A stretch of 36,934 bases of DNA from positions 1-36,934 of the forward strand of contig JAFAWX010000075.1 of the NCBI GenBank assembly GCA_019241535.1. Reading direction: 5' to 3'. A program made the position numbers and the translations under genes. Under the pieces are notes generated by a model. It was not told the origin of the DNA. It searched no databases and worked only from the letters and a program-made list of their open reading frames with translations. Positions within the stretch are counted from its first letter, which is position 1. Every line of letters begins with the position of its first letter. This DNA is from Acidobacteriota bacterium. Lineage in GTDB: Bacteria > Acidobacteriota > Terriglobia > Terriglobales > Acidobacteriaceae. This document shows positions 26,380 to 36,934 of this stretch, piece after piece.

Positions 26380-28980
26380 TCACGCCTTTTCCAGCTGGGC
26401 ATATTTTTCCACCAGCTTCTTCAACCCGAAGCGAGGGAATTGTACCGTAATCTTGGCTTCCTCGCCCTGGCCTTCACGCCGATGAACCGTTCCCTCGCCG
26501 TATTTGGGATGCCAGACCTTCTGGCCCGGGCGGAAGCCGCGGCTCCCTTTTGCTTCCTCGACCGGCAGCTTGGGAAAAGAATATTTCCTGCCTTTTGAGG
26601 CAAAGAACTCGGCAATATTGTCGATCGAGGTATGTCTTGGTCTCGAAGCAGTATTGCCTTTCATCCGCGCGAATTTTTCTACCTCGACCGTTTGATCCTC
26701 ATCCTCGTAAGCGTAGTGGCTTGGGTGAACCTGTCGTGGCAACCGGTCGTCAGCGTCTATAGAAATTCCGCTCCGCCTCCGCGGGTTTTGACGTCCGGCG
26801 TGCCGTCGACCGAGATCCTCAAGGAGCTGGGCGGGAATTTCGTTCAGAAACCGGCAGGCTTCGGTTCGCTCCGGCGAGTCGGTTCCATACCGGCGGCGAT
26901 ACGCGGCGCGCGTGAGCACCAGCTGATCCATGGCCCGGGTCATTCCGACATAGCATAGACGCCGCTCCTCCTCGATATCGTCGGGGTTGAGCAATGTACG
27001 GGCATGGGGAAAGAGCCCTTCTTCGAGCCCGCAGAGAAATACCAAAGGAAACTCCAGCCCCTTCGCCGCATGTAGGGTCATCAAGGTGATCTGCGCCTCC
27101 GGATCGTAAACATCAACCTCGCTCACCAGGGCTGCGTGATCGAGAAACTGCTCGAGCGTCTCGCCGCGCCCATGTGAGTCTACGGCCGCGTTGACCAACT
27201 CATTCAGGTTTTCGATACGGGAGAAGGCTTCGGGCGTGTCTTCCTCCTCGAGCAGCTTTATGTAACGGGTGCGGTCGATCAAAAATTTGAGGATCTCGGC
27301 GGTCGTGGCCGGCTCGCCCGGGGTTCGAAAACCGGGATGCGGTGTTTCGCCGGCGCTTTCCCCTCCCACCGGGCTGGCTTCCGGCTCTGCCTTCTCCCGG
27401 CCGAGAAAATCGAAGCATGCCGGATCAAACTCGACGTCGCCGGCCGATTCATCAAAGCTGTCCTCGCTCGGGGCAGGATTTGATTCTGCTAAAGCGCTAG
27501 CCGACAGCCTGTCAACGTATGTTCCCGACGCCATTGCTCGTGCGTCCTCAATCAGCTCGGAAAAGGACCTCAGCGATGAGGTGGCCCGCTCGGGCACCAG
27601 GGCCCGGCGCACGCACTCGCCGACCGCTCCCCACAGCGACAATCCAGTCTCAAGCGCCACCCGCTCCACTATCTCGAGCGTCGTCTTGCCAATGCCTCTA
27701 GGGGGAGTGTTGATGACGCGCAACAGCGATACCGAGTCTTCGGGATTGTGAATGACTTTCAAATAGCAGATGAGATCTTTTATCTCCGCCCGCTGGTAGA
27801 AGGAAAAGCCGCCGAGGACATGATATTTCAGCTGGTAGCGTCGCATCGCCTCTTCAAACAAGCGCGACTGGAAGTTGGTACGGTAGAGAACTGCAGCTCG
27901 GCCGGCGGCACCTCCCTGTTTTCTCCCATGCCGGAAGATAGTATCGGCCACGAAGAGAGCCTCGTTTTCTCCATCCGGGGCTTCATAGTAGCCGATCTTT
28001 GGCCCTCCCTTCCGTGCGGTCCACAGGTTCTTACCTTTGCGACGAACGTTTTTCGCCACGACCGCCGATGCCGCTTCGAGGATGTTCTGGGTCGAGCGGT
28101 AGTTCTGTTCCAGGCGGATGGTTTTGGCTTCCGGAAAGTCTATCTCGAACTCAAGGATGTTGCGGATATCGGCTCCCCGCCAGGAGTAAATCGACTGATC
28201 CTCGTCTCCGACGGCACACAGGTTGTGGCGCGTGCCGGCGAGCAGACGCATCAGCTCGTACTGCGGACGGTTCGTATCCTGGTACTCGTCAATCAGTACG
28301 TATTGATAGCGTTCTGTGTAATGCTCCCGAAGGTCGGCCGAGGAGCGGAGCAATCGCACCGTCTCGAGCAGCAGGTCGTCGAAATCGAGGGCGTTCGCGC
28401 GCCGCAGGTCCTTGCCGTAAGCTTCGTAGATGTGCGCGATTTGCTCTATTCTCGGGTTTTTGGAATGCAGGTAAAGCTCCTGGGGACCGAGCATATGGTT
28501 CTTGGCCCAGGAAACATGGGCCAGCACAGCCCGCGGCGTGAGCTGCTTGTCATCGATTCCCAGGCGCTTCAGGATGGCCTTGACCACGTGCTCCTGGTCG
28601 GCCTCGTCATAGATCACGAAATTCCTGGTGTAGCCAGTTGCTGGCCGTCCGGGAGCGGAAGAAGGAATACGCAGGGCTTCGATATCGCGCCGCAGGACGC
28701 GCACACAGAAAGAATGAAATGTCGATATGTGGGGCTTTGCAATGGTTAGTCCCCCGACGAGCCGTTCGACCCTCTCTGCCATCTCCGCCGCGGCTTTGTT
28801 GGTGAAGGTCACGGCAAGAATCGACTCGGCCATCACCCCCCGATTTTCGACCAGATGTGCAATCCGGTAGGTGATGACGCGGGTTTTCCCGCTGCCCGCG
28901 CCGGCGAGAATCAGCAGCGGCCCCTCCGTGGTTTCAACTGCTTCACGCTGCCGGGGGTTCAGTTGGGAGAGAAAAGACAA
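26380..28980 (-). CDS. pcrA: ATP-dependent DNA helicase, UvrD/PcrA family
   Basis: LNPRQREAVETTEGPLLILAGAGSGKTRVITYRIAHL, VTFTNKAAAEMAERV, DEYQDTNRPQYELMRLL, GDEDQSIYSWRGADI, TLMTLHAAKGLEFPLVF; C-terminal KVWHPKYGEGTVHRREG PcrA-like Tudor module. Confidence 0.96.
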   Translation of the reverse strand: MSFLSQLNPRQREAVETTEGPLLILAGAGSGKTRVITYRIAHLVENRGVMAESILAVTFTNKAAAEMAERVERLVGGLTIAKPHISTFHSFCVRVLRRDIEALRIPSSAPGRPATGYTRNFVIYDEADQEHVVKAILKRLGIDDKQLTPRAVLAHVSWAKNHMLGPQELYLHSKNPRIEQIAHIYEAYGKDLRRANALDFDDLLLETVRLLRSSADLREHYTERYQYVLIDEYQDTNRPQYELMRLLAGTRHNLCAVGDEDQSIYSWRGADIRNILEFEIDFPEAKTIRLEQNYRSTQNILEAASAVVAKNVRRKGKNLWTARKGGPKIGYYEAPDGENEALFVADTIFRHGRKQGGAAGRAAVLYRTNFQSRLFEEAMRRYQLKYHVLGGFSFYQRAEIKDLICYLKVIHNPEDSVSLLRVINTPPRGIGKTTLEIVERVALETGLSLWGAVGECVRRALVPERATSSLRSFSELIEDARAMASGTYVDRLSASALAESNPAPSEDSFDESAGDVEFDPACFDFLGREKAEPEASPVGGESAGETPHPGFRTPGEPATTAEILKFLIDRTRYIKLLEEEDTPEAFSRIENLNELVNAAVDSHGRGETLEQFLDHAALVSEVDVYDPEAQITLMTLHAAKGLEFPLVFLCGLEEGLFPHARTLLNPDDIEEERRLCYVGMTRAMDQLVLTRAAYRRRYGTDSPERTEACRFLNEIPAQLLEDLGRRHAGRQNPRRRSGISIDADDRLPRQVHPSHYAYEDEDQTVEVEKFARMKGNTASRPRHTSIDNIAEFFASKGRKYSFPKLPVEEAKGSRGFRPGQKVWHPKYGEGTVHRREGQGEEAKITVQFPRFGLKKLVEKYAQLEKA

Positions 28981-29061
28981 AGTATGACAAGCAGCCCTTG
29001 GCTGAATTCTACAGGAGCTTGGTATGGCTTCAGAGGCGGTGGATAGCTCGGAAAAATCGGC

Positions 29062-29430
29062 CTAGGCTCTGTTTGCACCTTTTTCCATCCTGCACTCCTG
29101 GCAGGGACAAACCTCCCGCAGCCACTGCCAGGAATAAATGCCGAGCTCGTGACCATCGCTCCACTTGAATTTGATTGCATACTTTCCGACCCCTTCGGCT
29201 GAAAGCGGCTTGGGCGATTGTCGGAAGATGGGCAATTCGCCGGGCCGCGGTTGTGGCGGCTGTCCCGGCTCGCGGCCGCTCTTCTCCCGCTCGTCATTGC
29301 ACAGTGCACAGGGACAAGCATCGCGCAGAAAGGAAAAGCTATAGTGTGAGAGATGCCCCTCCCGCCAAGCGATTTCTACTCCAGTCCCGGAGCTAAGATT
29401 GACTTTGACGGACTTGGGGTCGGCCGACAT
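29062..29430 (-). CDS. DUF971 (gamma-butyrobetaine-hydroxylase-like N-terminal) family protein
   Basis: VKVNLSSGTGVEIAWREGHLSHYSFSFLRDACPCALC..VGKYAIKFKWSDGHELGIYSWQWLREVCPCQEC. Confidence 0.85.
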   Translation of the reverse strand: MSADPKSVKVNLSSGTGVEIAWREGHLSHYSFSFLRDACPCALCNDEREKSGREPGQPPQPRPGELPIFRQSPKPLSAEGVGKYAIKFKWSDGHELGIYSWQWLREVCPCQECRMEKGANRA

Positions 29431-29648
29431 TCTTGAGCTAGTATGGCAGAAAGCGCCGCTGGTCGTAGGGGCTCCAGCCAGAGCGAAAAGCGCTCCCCAT
29501 TGGCTATCCTCCCGCCCGAGGCCGCTTTCGACACCCGAGCTAGCTCAGGCAAACTCAGGCGCTAGATCACAGTCAGGCGCTCGTTTCGTTGACATCCAGG
29601 GCCGCGGCTCCCTAAGATTGCTTCTTTGTCGCAGTAACTACCCCCAAC

Positions 29649-32642
29649 ATGATCGGCGAAACCGTCTCCCATTACAAAGTCTGCGAGAAGCTCGGCGGGG
29701 GCGGGATGGGGGTGGTCTTCAAAGCCGAGGACACCAGGCTTGGGCGTTTCGTAGCCCTGAAGTTTGTTCCTGACCACGTGGCCGGTGACCAGCACCTGCT
29801 CGCCCGCTTCCTGCGCGAAGCCCAGGCGGCCTCAAGCCTTAATCACCCGAACATTTGTACGATTTATGACATCGGCGAGGACAATGGGCGGGCTTTTATT
29901 GTCATGGAGTTTCTGGACGGCAGCACCCTTAAGCACCTGATCGGCGAGCGCCCGCTCGCCCTCGACCTCCTCATGACGGTGTCTATAGATGTCGCCGACG
30001 GGCTTGACGCGGCTCATTCCCGCGGGATCGTGCATCGCGATATCAAGCCGGCCAATATTTTCGTTACCGCGCGGGGACACGCCAAGGTTCTTGATTTCGG
30101 CCTGGCCAAGATGGAGCGAAGCAACAAGACGCCCGCAGCCGCGGGCGCCGACGAAGCTACCGTTGGCGTCAGTGAGGAACACCTCACCAGCCCTGGCTCG
30201 GCCCTAGGGACAGTCGCTTACATGTCGCCCGAGCAGGTTCGGGGCAAGCCGCTCGACGCCCGTACCGACCTGTTTTCCTTTGGAGTCGTCCTCTACGAGA
30301 TGGCTACCGGAGCCCTTCCATTCCGTGGCGACACATCTGGAGTAATCTTCGATAACATCTTGAACCGCGCACCACTCGCTCCGGTACGTTTAAATCCTGA
30401 CCTCCCGCCGAAACTCGAGGACATCATCAACCGCGCCCTCGAAAAGGCGCGGGAGTTGCGCTACCAGCACGCGTCGGATATGAAATCCGAGTTGCTGCGC
30501 CTTAAGCGCGACCTCGAAAGCAAGCAGACGAGCGTGGCAGAACCACACATACAGACGGAAGTTTCCCCGTCTCCCGCTCGACTCACCGACTCGTCGGGCA
30601 AGAATCCTACTCCAGCCGTGCCGGATATCCCGGCTGTCGACGCCGCTTCATCCGCTGAGATCCGGCCATCTTCAGAAGCTCGCGTGCGGCCCGGGGAACC
30701 CCTGTCTCGAGCTCGTTCGAGAAGCTGGCGAATTCTGGGCGCCGTCTCGCTTCTGCTGGCCGCAGTTGCAGCCGCCGCTTATTTTTACTTTGCCCGCACG
30801 CGCTCAACCAAGCTGACCGACAAAGATCAGCTGATTCTTGCCGACTTTGACAACAGAACCGGTGATCCGGTCTTTGATTCCACGCTCAAGGAAGCTCTCG
30901 CCATCCAGCTCGAGCAGTCGCCGCTCGTTCAGATCGTAGGCGATGCGGAACTGCACAACAACCTGCAGTATCTTGGACAAGCTAAAGACCAGCACATCAC
31001 GGCAGAACTCGCACAACAGATCGGCCAACGAATGGGGGTAAAAGCCTATCTCGCCGGGAGCATCGCTTCGCTTGGCTCCTCGTACGTGATTTCCATCAAT
31101 GCCGTGAACTGTGCTACGGCGGAGGTTTTCGGGCGCGAGCAGGTGACCGCTCCGGACAAAGCCGGGGTTCTCGCGGCGGTCTCAACCGCCGCTACTTCCA
31201 TGCGGGCACGCCTGGGCGAATCGCTCGCTTCCATTCAGAAGCTGTCCTCGCCTTACACCAACGTGACCACCGCGTCGCTGCAAGCCTTCCACGCCTTTTC
31301 CCTCGGCGAAGACGCGCACCGCATGGGCCGCGACTTCCCGGAAGCGTCCTCTTTCTACCAGCAGGCGATTCAACTGGATCCTACCTTCGCTATGGCCTAC
31401 GCACGTCTAGCTGTCGCTTACGGCAACCAGGGCGCGTACGCCAAGGCCCTGCCCAATATGCGGAAGGCCTACGAACTTCGCGAGCGGGTCACAGAACGTG
31501 AGCGCATGTACATTGAATCTCAATATGCCCTCACCCAATTTGATCTGCCCAAGGCTCTCGAATCCTACAAGCTGTATGTGGCAAGCTACCCGCGCGATGC
31601 CCAGGCCCTCAATAACCTGGCACAGACCTACACCTACTTAGGCGACTTCGACAGGGCGGCAGAGGGTTACAAGCGGACCTGGGACATTGCCAAGTGGGAC
31701 AATGTGGCCGCCAATAACGTCGCCGGCACCCTGCTGCAGATGGACAGGATTCCGGAAGCAGAACGCTACCTGAAAGAAGCGCTGGCGCAAGGCGGAGGCG
31801 ATGATGTCTTCTACCAAAGTAATGCCATGATCGAGGAATTTATGGCCGGCAGATCTGACTGGGAAAAGGAACTTCAGCGGGCAGCTCCCCGACCCGACGG
31901 TTTCGCCGTGGAGGCCACGGCGGCGGCCATCAATTTTTTCTTAGGCAGAGCCAGATTGGCCGATGATCAGTGGTTGCATGCAGCCCAGCGCGCCATTCAG
32001 CAGCACCTTCCGGATGCGGCCGCCGGCATCTATGCCCTCAAGGCCGTACACGACGCACTCGTCTCGAATTGCACTGCGGCGCGGGACGGCGCCCGCCGGG
32101 CGGTGGCTCTGGACCAGTCAGTTGGTACCATTCCGGACGCTGCCCTCGCCCAGGCTCTCTGCGGAGATACGGGGCCGGCGTTACAGGAGGCGCAACGCCT
32201 CTCGACGTCGTTTCCGACCAATACGCTGGTGAATGAGATTTATGTGCCCGAGATAAAGGGTGCAATCGCTTTAAGCGAGCGCCACCCTCAGCAGGTCGCC
32301 CGAGCACTGAGTTCGACTTCGCCTTACTCCCTGGCGAGTAAGGCCCCTCAACTTCTTGGCCGCGCTTCGCTCGAGACCGGCGACTGGCAGCAGGCGGCGA
32401 AAGACTTCGCACCGGGCATCCATTACCACGGACCCGGGTTGGAGGAGGGAATGGTGGGGAACGCACAGGCCCCGGACTACGTGCTGTGCCTGCTCGGAAC
32501 TGCCCGTGCGCAGGCGCATTTTGATCCAGGCGCCGCGACTCGCAGCTATCAGCAGCTGCTTGAAATCTGGAAAAATGCCGACGGCGATTTCCTGCCCTCG
32601 CAGCAAGCTAAGCGCGAGCTGGCAACACTGACCAGAAATTGA
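29649..32642 (+). CDS. Ser/Thr protein kinase with TM segment and C-terminal TPR repeats
   Basis: [87 protein letters not shown], then TPR-like helices ([63 protein letters not shown]). Confidence 0.96.
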   Translation: MIGETVSHYKVCEKLGGGGMGVVFKAEDTRLGRFVALKFVPDHVAGDQHLLARFLREAQAASSLNHPNICTIYDIGEDNGRAFIVMEFLDGSTLKHLIGERPLALDLLMTVSIDVADGLDAAHSRGIVHRDIKPANIFVTARGHAKVLDFGLAKMERSNKTPAAAGADEATVGVSEEHLTSPGSALGTVAYMSPEQVRGKPLDARTDLFSFGVVLYEMATGALPFRGDTSGVIFDNILNRAPLAPVRLNPDLPPKLEDIINRALEKARELRYQHASDMKSELLRLKRDLESKQTSVAEPHIQTEVSPSPARLTDSSGKNPTPAVPDIPAVDAASSAEIRPSSEARVRPGEPLSRARSRSWRILGAVSLLLAAVAAAAYFYFARTRSTKLTDKDQLILADFDNRTGDPVFDSTLKEALAIQLEQSPLVQIVGDAELHNNLQYLGQAKDQHITAELAQQIGQRMGVKAYLAGSIASLGSSYVISINAVNCATAEVFGREQVTAPDKAGVLAAVSTAATSMRARLGESLASIQKLSSPYTNVTTASLQAFHAFSLGEDAHRMGRDFPEASSFYQQAIQLDPTFAMAYARLAVAYGNQGAYAKALPNMRKAYELRERVTERERMYIESQYALTQFDLPKALESYKLYVASYPRDAQALNNLAQTYTYLGDFDRAAEGYKRTWDIAKWDNVAANNVAGTLLQMDRIPEAERYLKEALAQGGGDDVFYQSNAMIEEFMAGRSDWEKELQRAAPRPDGFAVEATAAAINFFLGRARLADDQWLHAAQRAIQQHLPDAAAGIYALKAVHDALVSNCTAARDGARRAVALDQSVGTIPDAALAQALCGDTGPALQEAQRLSTSFPTNTLVNEIYVPEIKGAIALSERHPQQVARALSSTSPYSLASKAPQLLGRASLETGDWQQAAKDFAPGIHYHGPGLEEGMVGNAQAPDYVLCLLGTARAQAHFDPGAATRSYQQLLEIWKNADGDFLPSQQAKRELATLTRN

Positions 32643-32742
32643 CGCCCGACCGACCTATGTTGTTTCGAAAAGCACTAAATTCAGAGGGATCATAGCGACT
32701 TGAGAAGCTTGAAAAAACACTCCTGGGAATTTCAGAGTGAAG

Positions 32743-32769
32743 TTGGCAGTACTCGCAAACTCTTATAAA
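32743..32769 (+). promoter_or_regulatory. Candidate sigma-70-like promoter of rpmB
   Basis: TTGGCA (32743-32748) and TATAAA (32764-32769), 15-bp spacer (short), about 30 nt before the rpmB ATG in an AT-rich stretch. Confidence 0.35.
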
Positions 32770-32798
32770 ATCTAAAAGTTAAAGAATTTGGAGAAGTA

Positions 32799-32987
32799 AT
32801 GGCACAGGTTTGTGAAATCTGCGGCAAGGGTCCGCAATTCGGTAACAACATCAGCCACGCCCATAACGTTACCAAGCGGCGCTGGAACGTTAACTTGCGC
32901 CCGGTGCATGCCCGTATCAAAGGGGCGACCAAGCGCATTCGCGTTTGTACCTCGTGCCTGCGTAGGGGTAAAGTCGTCAAAGCTTGA
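32799..32987 (+). CDS. rpmB: 50S ribosomal protein L28
   Basis: [62 protein letters not shown], a full-length L28 with Cys zinc knuckle. RBS ggaga. Confidence 0.97.
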   Translation: MAQVCEICGKGPQFGNNISHAHNVTKRRWNVNLRPVHARIKGATKRIRVCTSCLRRGKVVKA

Positions 32988-33058
32988 CCACTCTCGCTCT
33001 TGCCGGCTCGGTTCTGGGGCCTACACTGCCGCGATCCCTGCCCTGGCACTGCCAGCCG

Positions 33059-33538
33059 TTATTGCACGCTGAGCAGGCGAATATCGAAAATTAATGTGGA
33101 ATTGGGAGGAATCACCCCCGGATAGCCACGTTCGCCATAAGCAAGCTGCGGCGGTACTCGCAGCTGACGTTTGCCTCCGACCTTCATTCCCGTAACCCCT
33201 TCGTCCCATCCTTTGATCACTTCGCCGGTCCCAATCGTAAAAGAAAAGGGCTTGCGGGCATCAACCGAGCTGTCGAATTTTTTACCTGTGGTCAGCCAGC
33301 CGGTGTAATGAACGGTGACCTTCTGCCCATTTTTAGCCGTCGCGCCAGTCCCCGGGCGGATGTCCCAGTACTCGAGTCCGGCGGGGGTTTTCGTGCCCGG
33401 CCCGATGACTTTCGTCGGCGAACTCGTATTGGCCCGCGCGGCCGTGGGGGTTTTCTTTCTTGTAGCTTGCGGCTGGGCGATGTTCGCAGTTAATAGGGCA
33501 AGGATTGCCGCTGCCATTAAGGGGCCGAACTTTAGCAT
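33059..33538 (-). CDS. Secreted FKBP-type peptidyl-prolyl cis-trans isomerase
   Basis: N-terminal signal peptide; GLEYWDIRPGTGATAKNGQKVTVHYTGWLTTGKKFDSSVDARKPFSFTIGTGEVIKGWDEGVTGMKVGGKRQLRVPPQLAYGERGYPGVIPPNSTLIFDIRLLSVQ. Confidence 0.97.
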   Translation of the reverse strand: MLKFGPLMAAAILALLTANIAQPQATRKKTPTAARANTSSPTKVIGPGTKTPAGLEYWDIRPGTGATAKNGQKVTVHYTGWLTTGKKFDSSVDARKPFSFTIGTGEVIKGWDEGVTGMKVGGKRQLRVPPQLAYGERGYPGVIPPNSTLIFDIRLLSVQ

Positions 33539-33558
33539 TTTTTTCTCCCGGTTTTGCT

Positions 33559-33942
33559 TCAGTCGCTCGCAAGCGCGATCACATCAATTTCGACCAGCAC
33601 CTCCCTAGGCAGGCGCGCCACCTCAACCGTCGAGCGTGCCGGGGGAGCAGAGCTGAAGTATTTGCCGTAAACCTCGTTCATAGCATTGAAATCGCTCATG
33701 TTTTTGAGGAAGACGGTTGCCCGGACCACACTCGAGAGTGCGCTCCCGGCGGCTGCCAAAATTGCCTGCAGATTCTTGATCACCTGCTCGGTCTGTGCGG
33801 CTACATCACCGGTTATTACCTGCTGGGTGGCGGGGTCGATGGCGACCTGCCCGGAGACAAAGACAAAACCGTTGGCGCGGACTGCCTGGGCATAGGGTCC
33901 GATAGCCTGGGGTGCGGCAGGGGTTGAAATAGCTTCGCGCAT
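33559..33942 (-). CDS. RidA family (YjgF/YER057c/UK114) enamine/imine deaminase
   Basis: MREAISTPAAPQAIGPYAQAVRANGFVFVSGQVAIDPATQQVITGDVAAQTEQVIKNLQAILAAAGSALSSVVRATVFLKNMSDFNAMNEVYGKYF..ARSTVEVARLPREVLVEIDVIA. The longer ORF start at 34065 would overlap the RelA/SpoT end. Confidence 0.95.
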   Translation of the reverse strand: MREAISTPAAPQAIGPYAQAVRANGFVFVSGQVAIDPATQQVITGDVAAQTEQVIKNLQAILAAAGSALSSVVRATVFLKNMSDFNAMNEVYGKYFSSAPPARSTVEVARLPREVLVEIDVIALASD

Positions 33943-34012
33943 TTGCCTCCTACGGCTCGCCCGGCGAGCTCGAGCCATGATCGAATGCTCTTGAGTTGCA
34001 ACCGACTTGCAC

Positions 34013-36217
34013 TCAGACACGTTGCAAGCGCTGCACGTCGTGCACGCCGGGAATCTTACGGACACCCTGGATGATATTTTCCAAATGCTTCAGATCTTCA
34101 ATCTCAATGACGATATCCACGTTGGCATGCCCATTCTCGGTGCGTGCACCAATGTTGCGGATATTGGTCTTGGTGTCGCTGATGACAGCGGTGATCTGCT
34201 TAAGCATGCCAAAGCGATCCTCGCAGAAGACGGTCAGCTTGACGGGAAAAGACTGTGGAGAACCATCCTCTTTGCCCCATTCGACTTCGATGCGCCGCTC
34301 CGGCTCATACATCAAGTTGACCACGTTCGGGCAATTTACTGAATGGACCGCCACCCCCCGTCCCCGGGTTACATAGCCCACAACCGCCTCACCCCGAATT
34401 GGATTGCAGCAACGGGCGCGAAACACCAGTAGGTCGCCATGTCCCTTCACGCGAATGGCGTTGCTGTGATCACCGCCGAAGACGCGCCGGACCACGCTGC
34501 CGATCCCGGAGTCTTCCTCGGGGGTTGCCGCGGCCTCGGCCGGCATCAATCTTCCCAGGACCTGCCTTGCCGAGTATTTGCCGTAGCCGATGGCTGCCAT
34601 CAGGTCGTCAGGCTGGCCGAGGCCGTAGTCCGAAGCAATCCGCTGCAGGTCGCCATCCTTCATGTCCTTCAGGGAAATGCGGTACTTACGCGCCTCCTTC
34701 TCGATCAGCTTCTTGCCAATTTCAATCGCCCGCTCCCGCTGGTGGACGTTCAGCCAGTGCTTGATTTTGTTGCGCGCCCGCGACGATCGCACCACGCTCA
34801 GCCAGTCCCGGCTGGGCTTATGCCCCGCCTGGGTGATGATTTCAACGATATCGCCGCTGTGCAGCTTGTGGCGCAGGGGAACCATGCGTCCGTTGACTTT
34901 CGCCCCTACGCACATGTGCCCGACTTCGGTGTGAATCGTATAGGCAAAGTCTATTGGGGTCGCTTCCCGCGGTAAGACGACCACCTTCCCCTTGGGCGTA
35001 AACGTGTACACCTCCTCCGGGTACAGGTCGATTTTCAGGGTCGAGAGGAACTCGTTCGGGTCTGAGACCTCGCGCTGCCATTCGACTACCTGCCGCAACC
35101 ATGCAAGCCGCTGTTCGTCCTGGGCGGAAACCGGCCCATCTTTATATTTCCAGTGCGCCGCGATTCCTTCCTCGGCCATGCGGTGCATTTCTTCGGTACG
35201 AATCTGGACCTCGAAGCTCGTGCCGTCCTCGGTGATTACCGAGGTGTGCAGCGATTGATAGAGGTTCGGTCGGGGCATGGCGATGAAGTCCTTGATACGC
35301 CCGGGCACGGGACGCCACAGGTTGTGCACGATACCCAGAACGGCGTAGCAATCCTGCACCGAGCGCGTGATCACCCGCATGGCGTAGAGGTCATAAACCT
35401 GGTCGACCGAGATGTGTTGCTTCAAAAGCTTCTTATGAATGCTGTACAGACGCTTGATGCGGCTCTCTACGCGAGCCGTGATCCCGGCTTCCTTCAGCTT
35501 GTCCCGCAGCACGTGCTCGACTCCCGCCAGGAACTGCTCGCCCTTTTTTCGCCGCGCTTCGACGGTATCGTGCGCCTGCTGGTAGCCAATCGGATCCAGG
35601 TAGCGGAACCCCAGATCCTCCAGTTCTCCGCGAATCTTCCCCATACCCAGACGGTGGGCAATCGGCCCGTAGATATCCAGAGTCTCGCGGGCGATTTTCT
35701 GCTGGCGTTCCGGGGGTAAATGCTCGAGGGTGCGCATGTTGTGCAGGCGGTCGGCGAGCTTGATCAAGACCACGCGAATGTCATCCACCATGGCAAGCAT
35801 CATCTTGCGCAGGTTCTCCGCCTGCTGCTCTTCATGGGAGGAAAAGTCGATTTTGCTGATTTTGGTGACCCCTTCGACAATGTGCGCCACCTGCTCGCCG
35901 AATTCTTTGCGGATGTCAACGATCGTGACCGATGTATCTTCGACCGAGTCGTGCAGCAGCCCGGCGGCCACGGCCACGGCGTCCATCTTCATTTCCGCGA
36001 GGACCAGGGCGACTTCCAGAGGATGCACCAAGTACGGCTCCCCCGATGCCCGCTGTTGCCCGGAATGGATTCTTTGAGAGAATTCGTAGGCCTTGCGCAC
36101 CAGCTCGGGATCGTCGCCCGGGCGATCCTCCCGCATGCGCCGCAGCAGTTCGCGGAACTTCGTCACCGTGAGCACGTTAGTCGCGATTTGTTCGCGTAAG
36201 GTCGTCATCAATGACAA
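34013..36217 (-). CDS. RelA/SpoT bifunctional (p)ppGpp synthetase/hydrolase
   Basis: SGEPYLVHPLEVALVLAEM, AAGLLHDSVEDT (HDxxED hydrolase motif intact), synthetase region RPNLYQSLHTSVI..EVQIRTEEMHRMAEEGIAAHW, TGS domain EVYTFTPKGKVVVLPREATPIDFAYTIH, C-terminal ACT. Confidence 0.97.
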   Translation of the reverse strand: MSLMTTLREQIATNVLTVTKFRELLRRMREDRPGDDPELVRKAYEFSQRIHSGQQRASGEPYLVHPLEVALVLAEMKMDAVAVAAGLLHDSVEDTSVTIVDIRKEFGEQVAHIVEGVTKISKIDFSSHEEQQAENLRKMMLAMVDDIRVVLIKLADRLHNMRTLEHLPPERQQKIARETLDIYGPIAHRLGMGKIRGELEDLGFRYLDPIGYQQAHDTVEARRKKGEQFLAGVEHVLRDKLKEAGITARVESRIKRLYSIHKKLLKQHISVDQVYDLYAMRVITRSVQDCYAVLGIVHNLWRPVPGRIKDFIAMPRPNLYQSLHTSVITEDGTSFEVQIRTEEMHRMAEEGIAAHWKYKDGPVSAQDEQRLAWLRQVVEWQREVSDPNEFLSTLKIDLYPEEVYTFTPKGKVVVLPREATPIDFAYTIHTEVGHMCVGAKVNGRMVPLRHKLHSGDIVEIITQAGHKPSRDWLSVVRSSRARNKIKHWLNVHQRERAIEIGKKLIEKEARKYRISLKDMKDGDLQRIASDYGLGQPDDLMAAIGYGKYSARQVLGRLMPAEAAATPEEDSGIGSVVRRVFGGDHSNAIRVKGHGDLLVFRARCCNPIRGEAVVGYVTRGRGVAVHSVNCPNVVNLMYEPERRIEVEWGKEDGSPQSFPVKLTVFCEDRFGMLKQITAVISDTKTNIRNIGARTENGHANVDIVIEIEDLKHLENIIQGVRKIPGVHDVQRLQRV

Positions 36218-36934
36218 AACACCAAAGCTCGCCCGAGTCGGATCGGGATCTCCTCATTTTCGCCGGATCCTGCTGCCCAGGGTTTGCCGGAGGACTGGTT
36301 CCTTGTTTCCGATTATATGATCTCTTCTACTCCCGTAGAGGAAAGCCCTTTGGGGTGCCTGGTTTGCAGCCGTTCAGACCATTGCGCTCGGAAGCCGGAA
36401 TGAGTTACGGGGAGTATCTGAATCCGAGCAGCCGAAAGCAACGGCGGGAGATATTTATTCACGAGACGCCGTCTGCGGCAACCAGGTTCTACCAGCTGAG
36501 AGTTGCTAGAGACCGCCACTCCCCTGACCGCGCCGGTGGCAGTTCTTGCCATTAACCAAATAATTTCGCTCGGCCCTGCGAGGAAGCCTTCGACGGGCTC
36601 GTACAGAAAACTCACTCACTGGAACGATGCAAACCTCTTTTCGTGGCGCGCTGGGGTGATCAGCGGCGCTTCGTAGACTCCGCATGCTCATTGTCTGCAA
36701 GCGTCAGAACTTAAGTTGTCGTGCCCCGACCGTGCGCAGCTCCGGCTGCCCCGCTTGCCAGGATTCATGGTTTGACCTCTTGGGGAAAATGTGGGCAGTG
36801 GCTGGAGTGTGTCGAATACTACCGTGTGCGCGACAGCAGGTTGCAACCTCCCACACTCTGAGCGCGCGCGTGCGCGTCGCGCGGGCAAACCACGGCCCCG
36901 GCGGTAGTTGCTTGATCGGAAATAGTCGACAACC

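Noticed and set aside
27748-28749. 333-aa plus-strand ORF
   Set aside because: Antisense to the PcrA/UvrD helicase motifs; a long shadow ORF caused by high GC.
35153-35719. 188-aa and neighbouring plus-strand ORFs opposite relA/spoT
   Set aside because: Shadow ORFs of a well-defined RelA/SpoT gene.
36480-36550. tRNA-like D-arm string (minus strand CTCAGCTGGTAGAAC)
   Set aside because: No pairing acceptor stem and no T-arm (GGTTCGAATCC-like) at the correct spacing; likely coincidence.

Overview
The window reads as a high-GC bacterial chromosome segment, probably Acidobacteriota. That assignment is an inference from three Hanks-type Ser/Thr kinases with PEGA/FGE/TPR tails plus DUF3617 and DUF3052 proteins. 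The left third (about 1-9.8 kb) is accessory-like. It holds a truncated Ser/Thr kinase, an RHH/PIN toxin-antitoxin pair preceded by a perfect 23-bp palindrome, a kinase-PEGA-FGE-alpha/beta-hydrolase fusion, a tRNA-Pro(TGG) with a degenerate partial copy 1.2 kb away, and three decayed genes (TPR tail, XRE regulator, S51 peptidase). The middle (9.8-22.1 kb) encodes an M20 amidohydrolase, a TolC/HlyD export pair with no adjacent permease, a cytidylate-kinase-like protein, an ABC-F ATPase, a REC-PAS-PAS-HK-REC hybrid kinase, an ABC-2 exporter pair and a REC-like/DUF3052 fusion. The right third is mostly housekeeping on the minus strand: radical SAM, adenosine deaminase, APC permease, PcrA/UvrD helicase, DUF971, FKBP, RidA and RelA/SpoT. 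On the plus strand it carries a TPR Ser/Thr kinase and rpmB. I found no CRISPR array, phage module or clear complete mobile element. I cannot claim a proven new system. The best candidates for follow-up are the four-module kinase fusion, the operator-like palindrome of the TA pair, the REC-like/DUF3052 protein coupled to an ABC-2 exporter and hybrid kinase, and the tRNA-Pro half-duplication flanking decayed genes.
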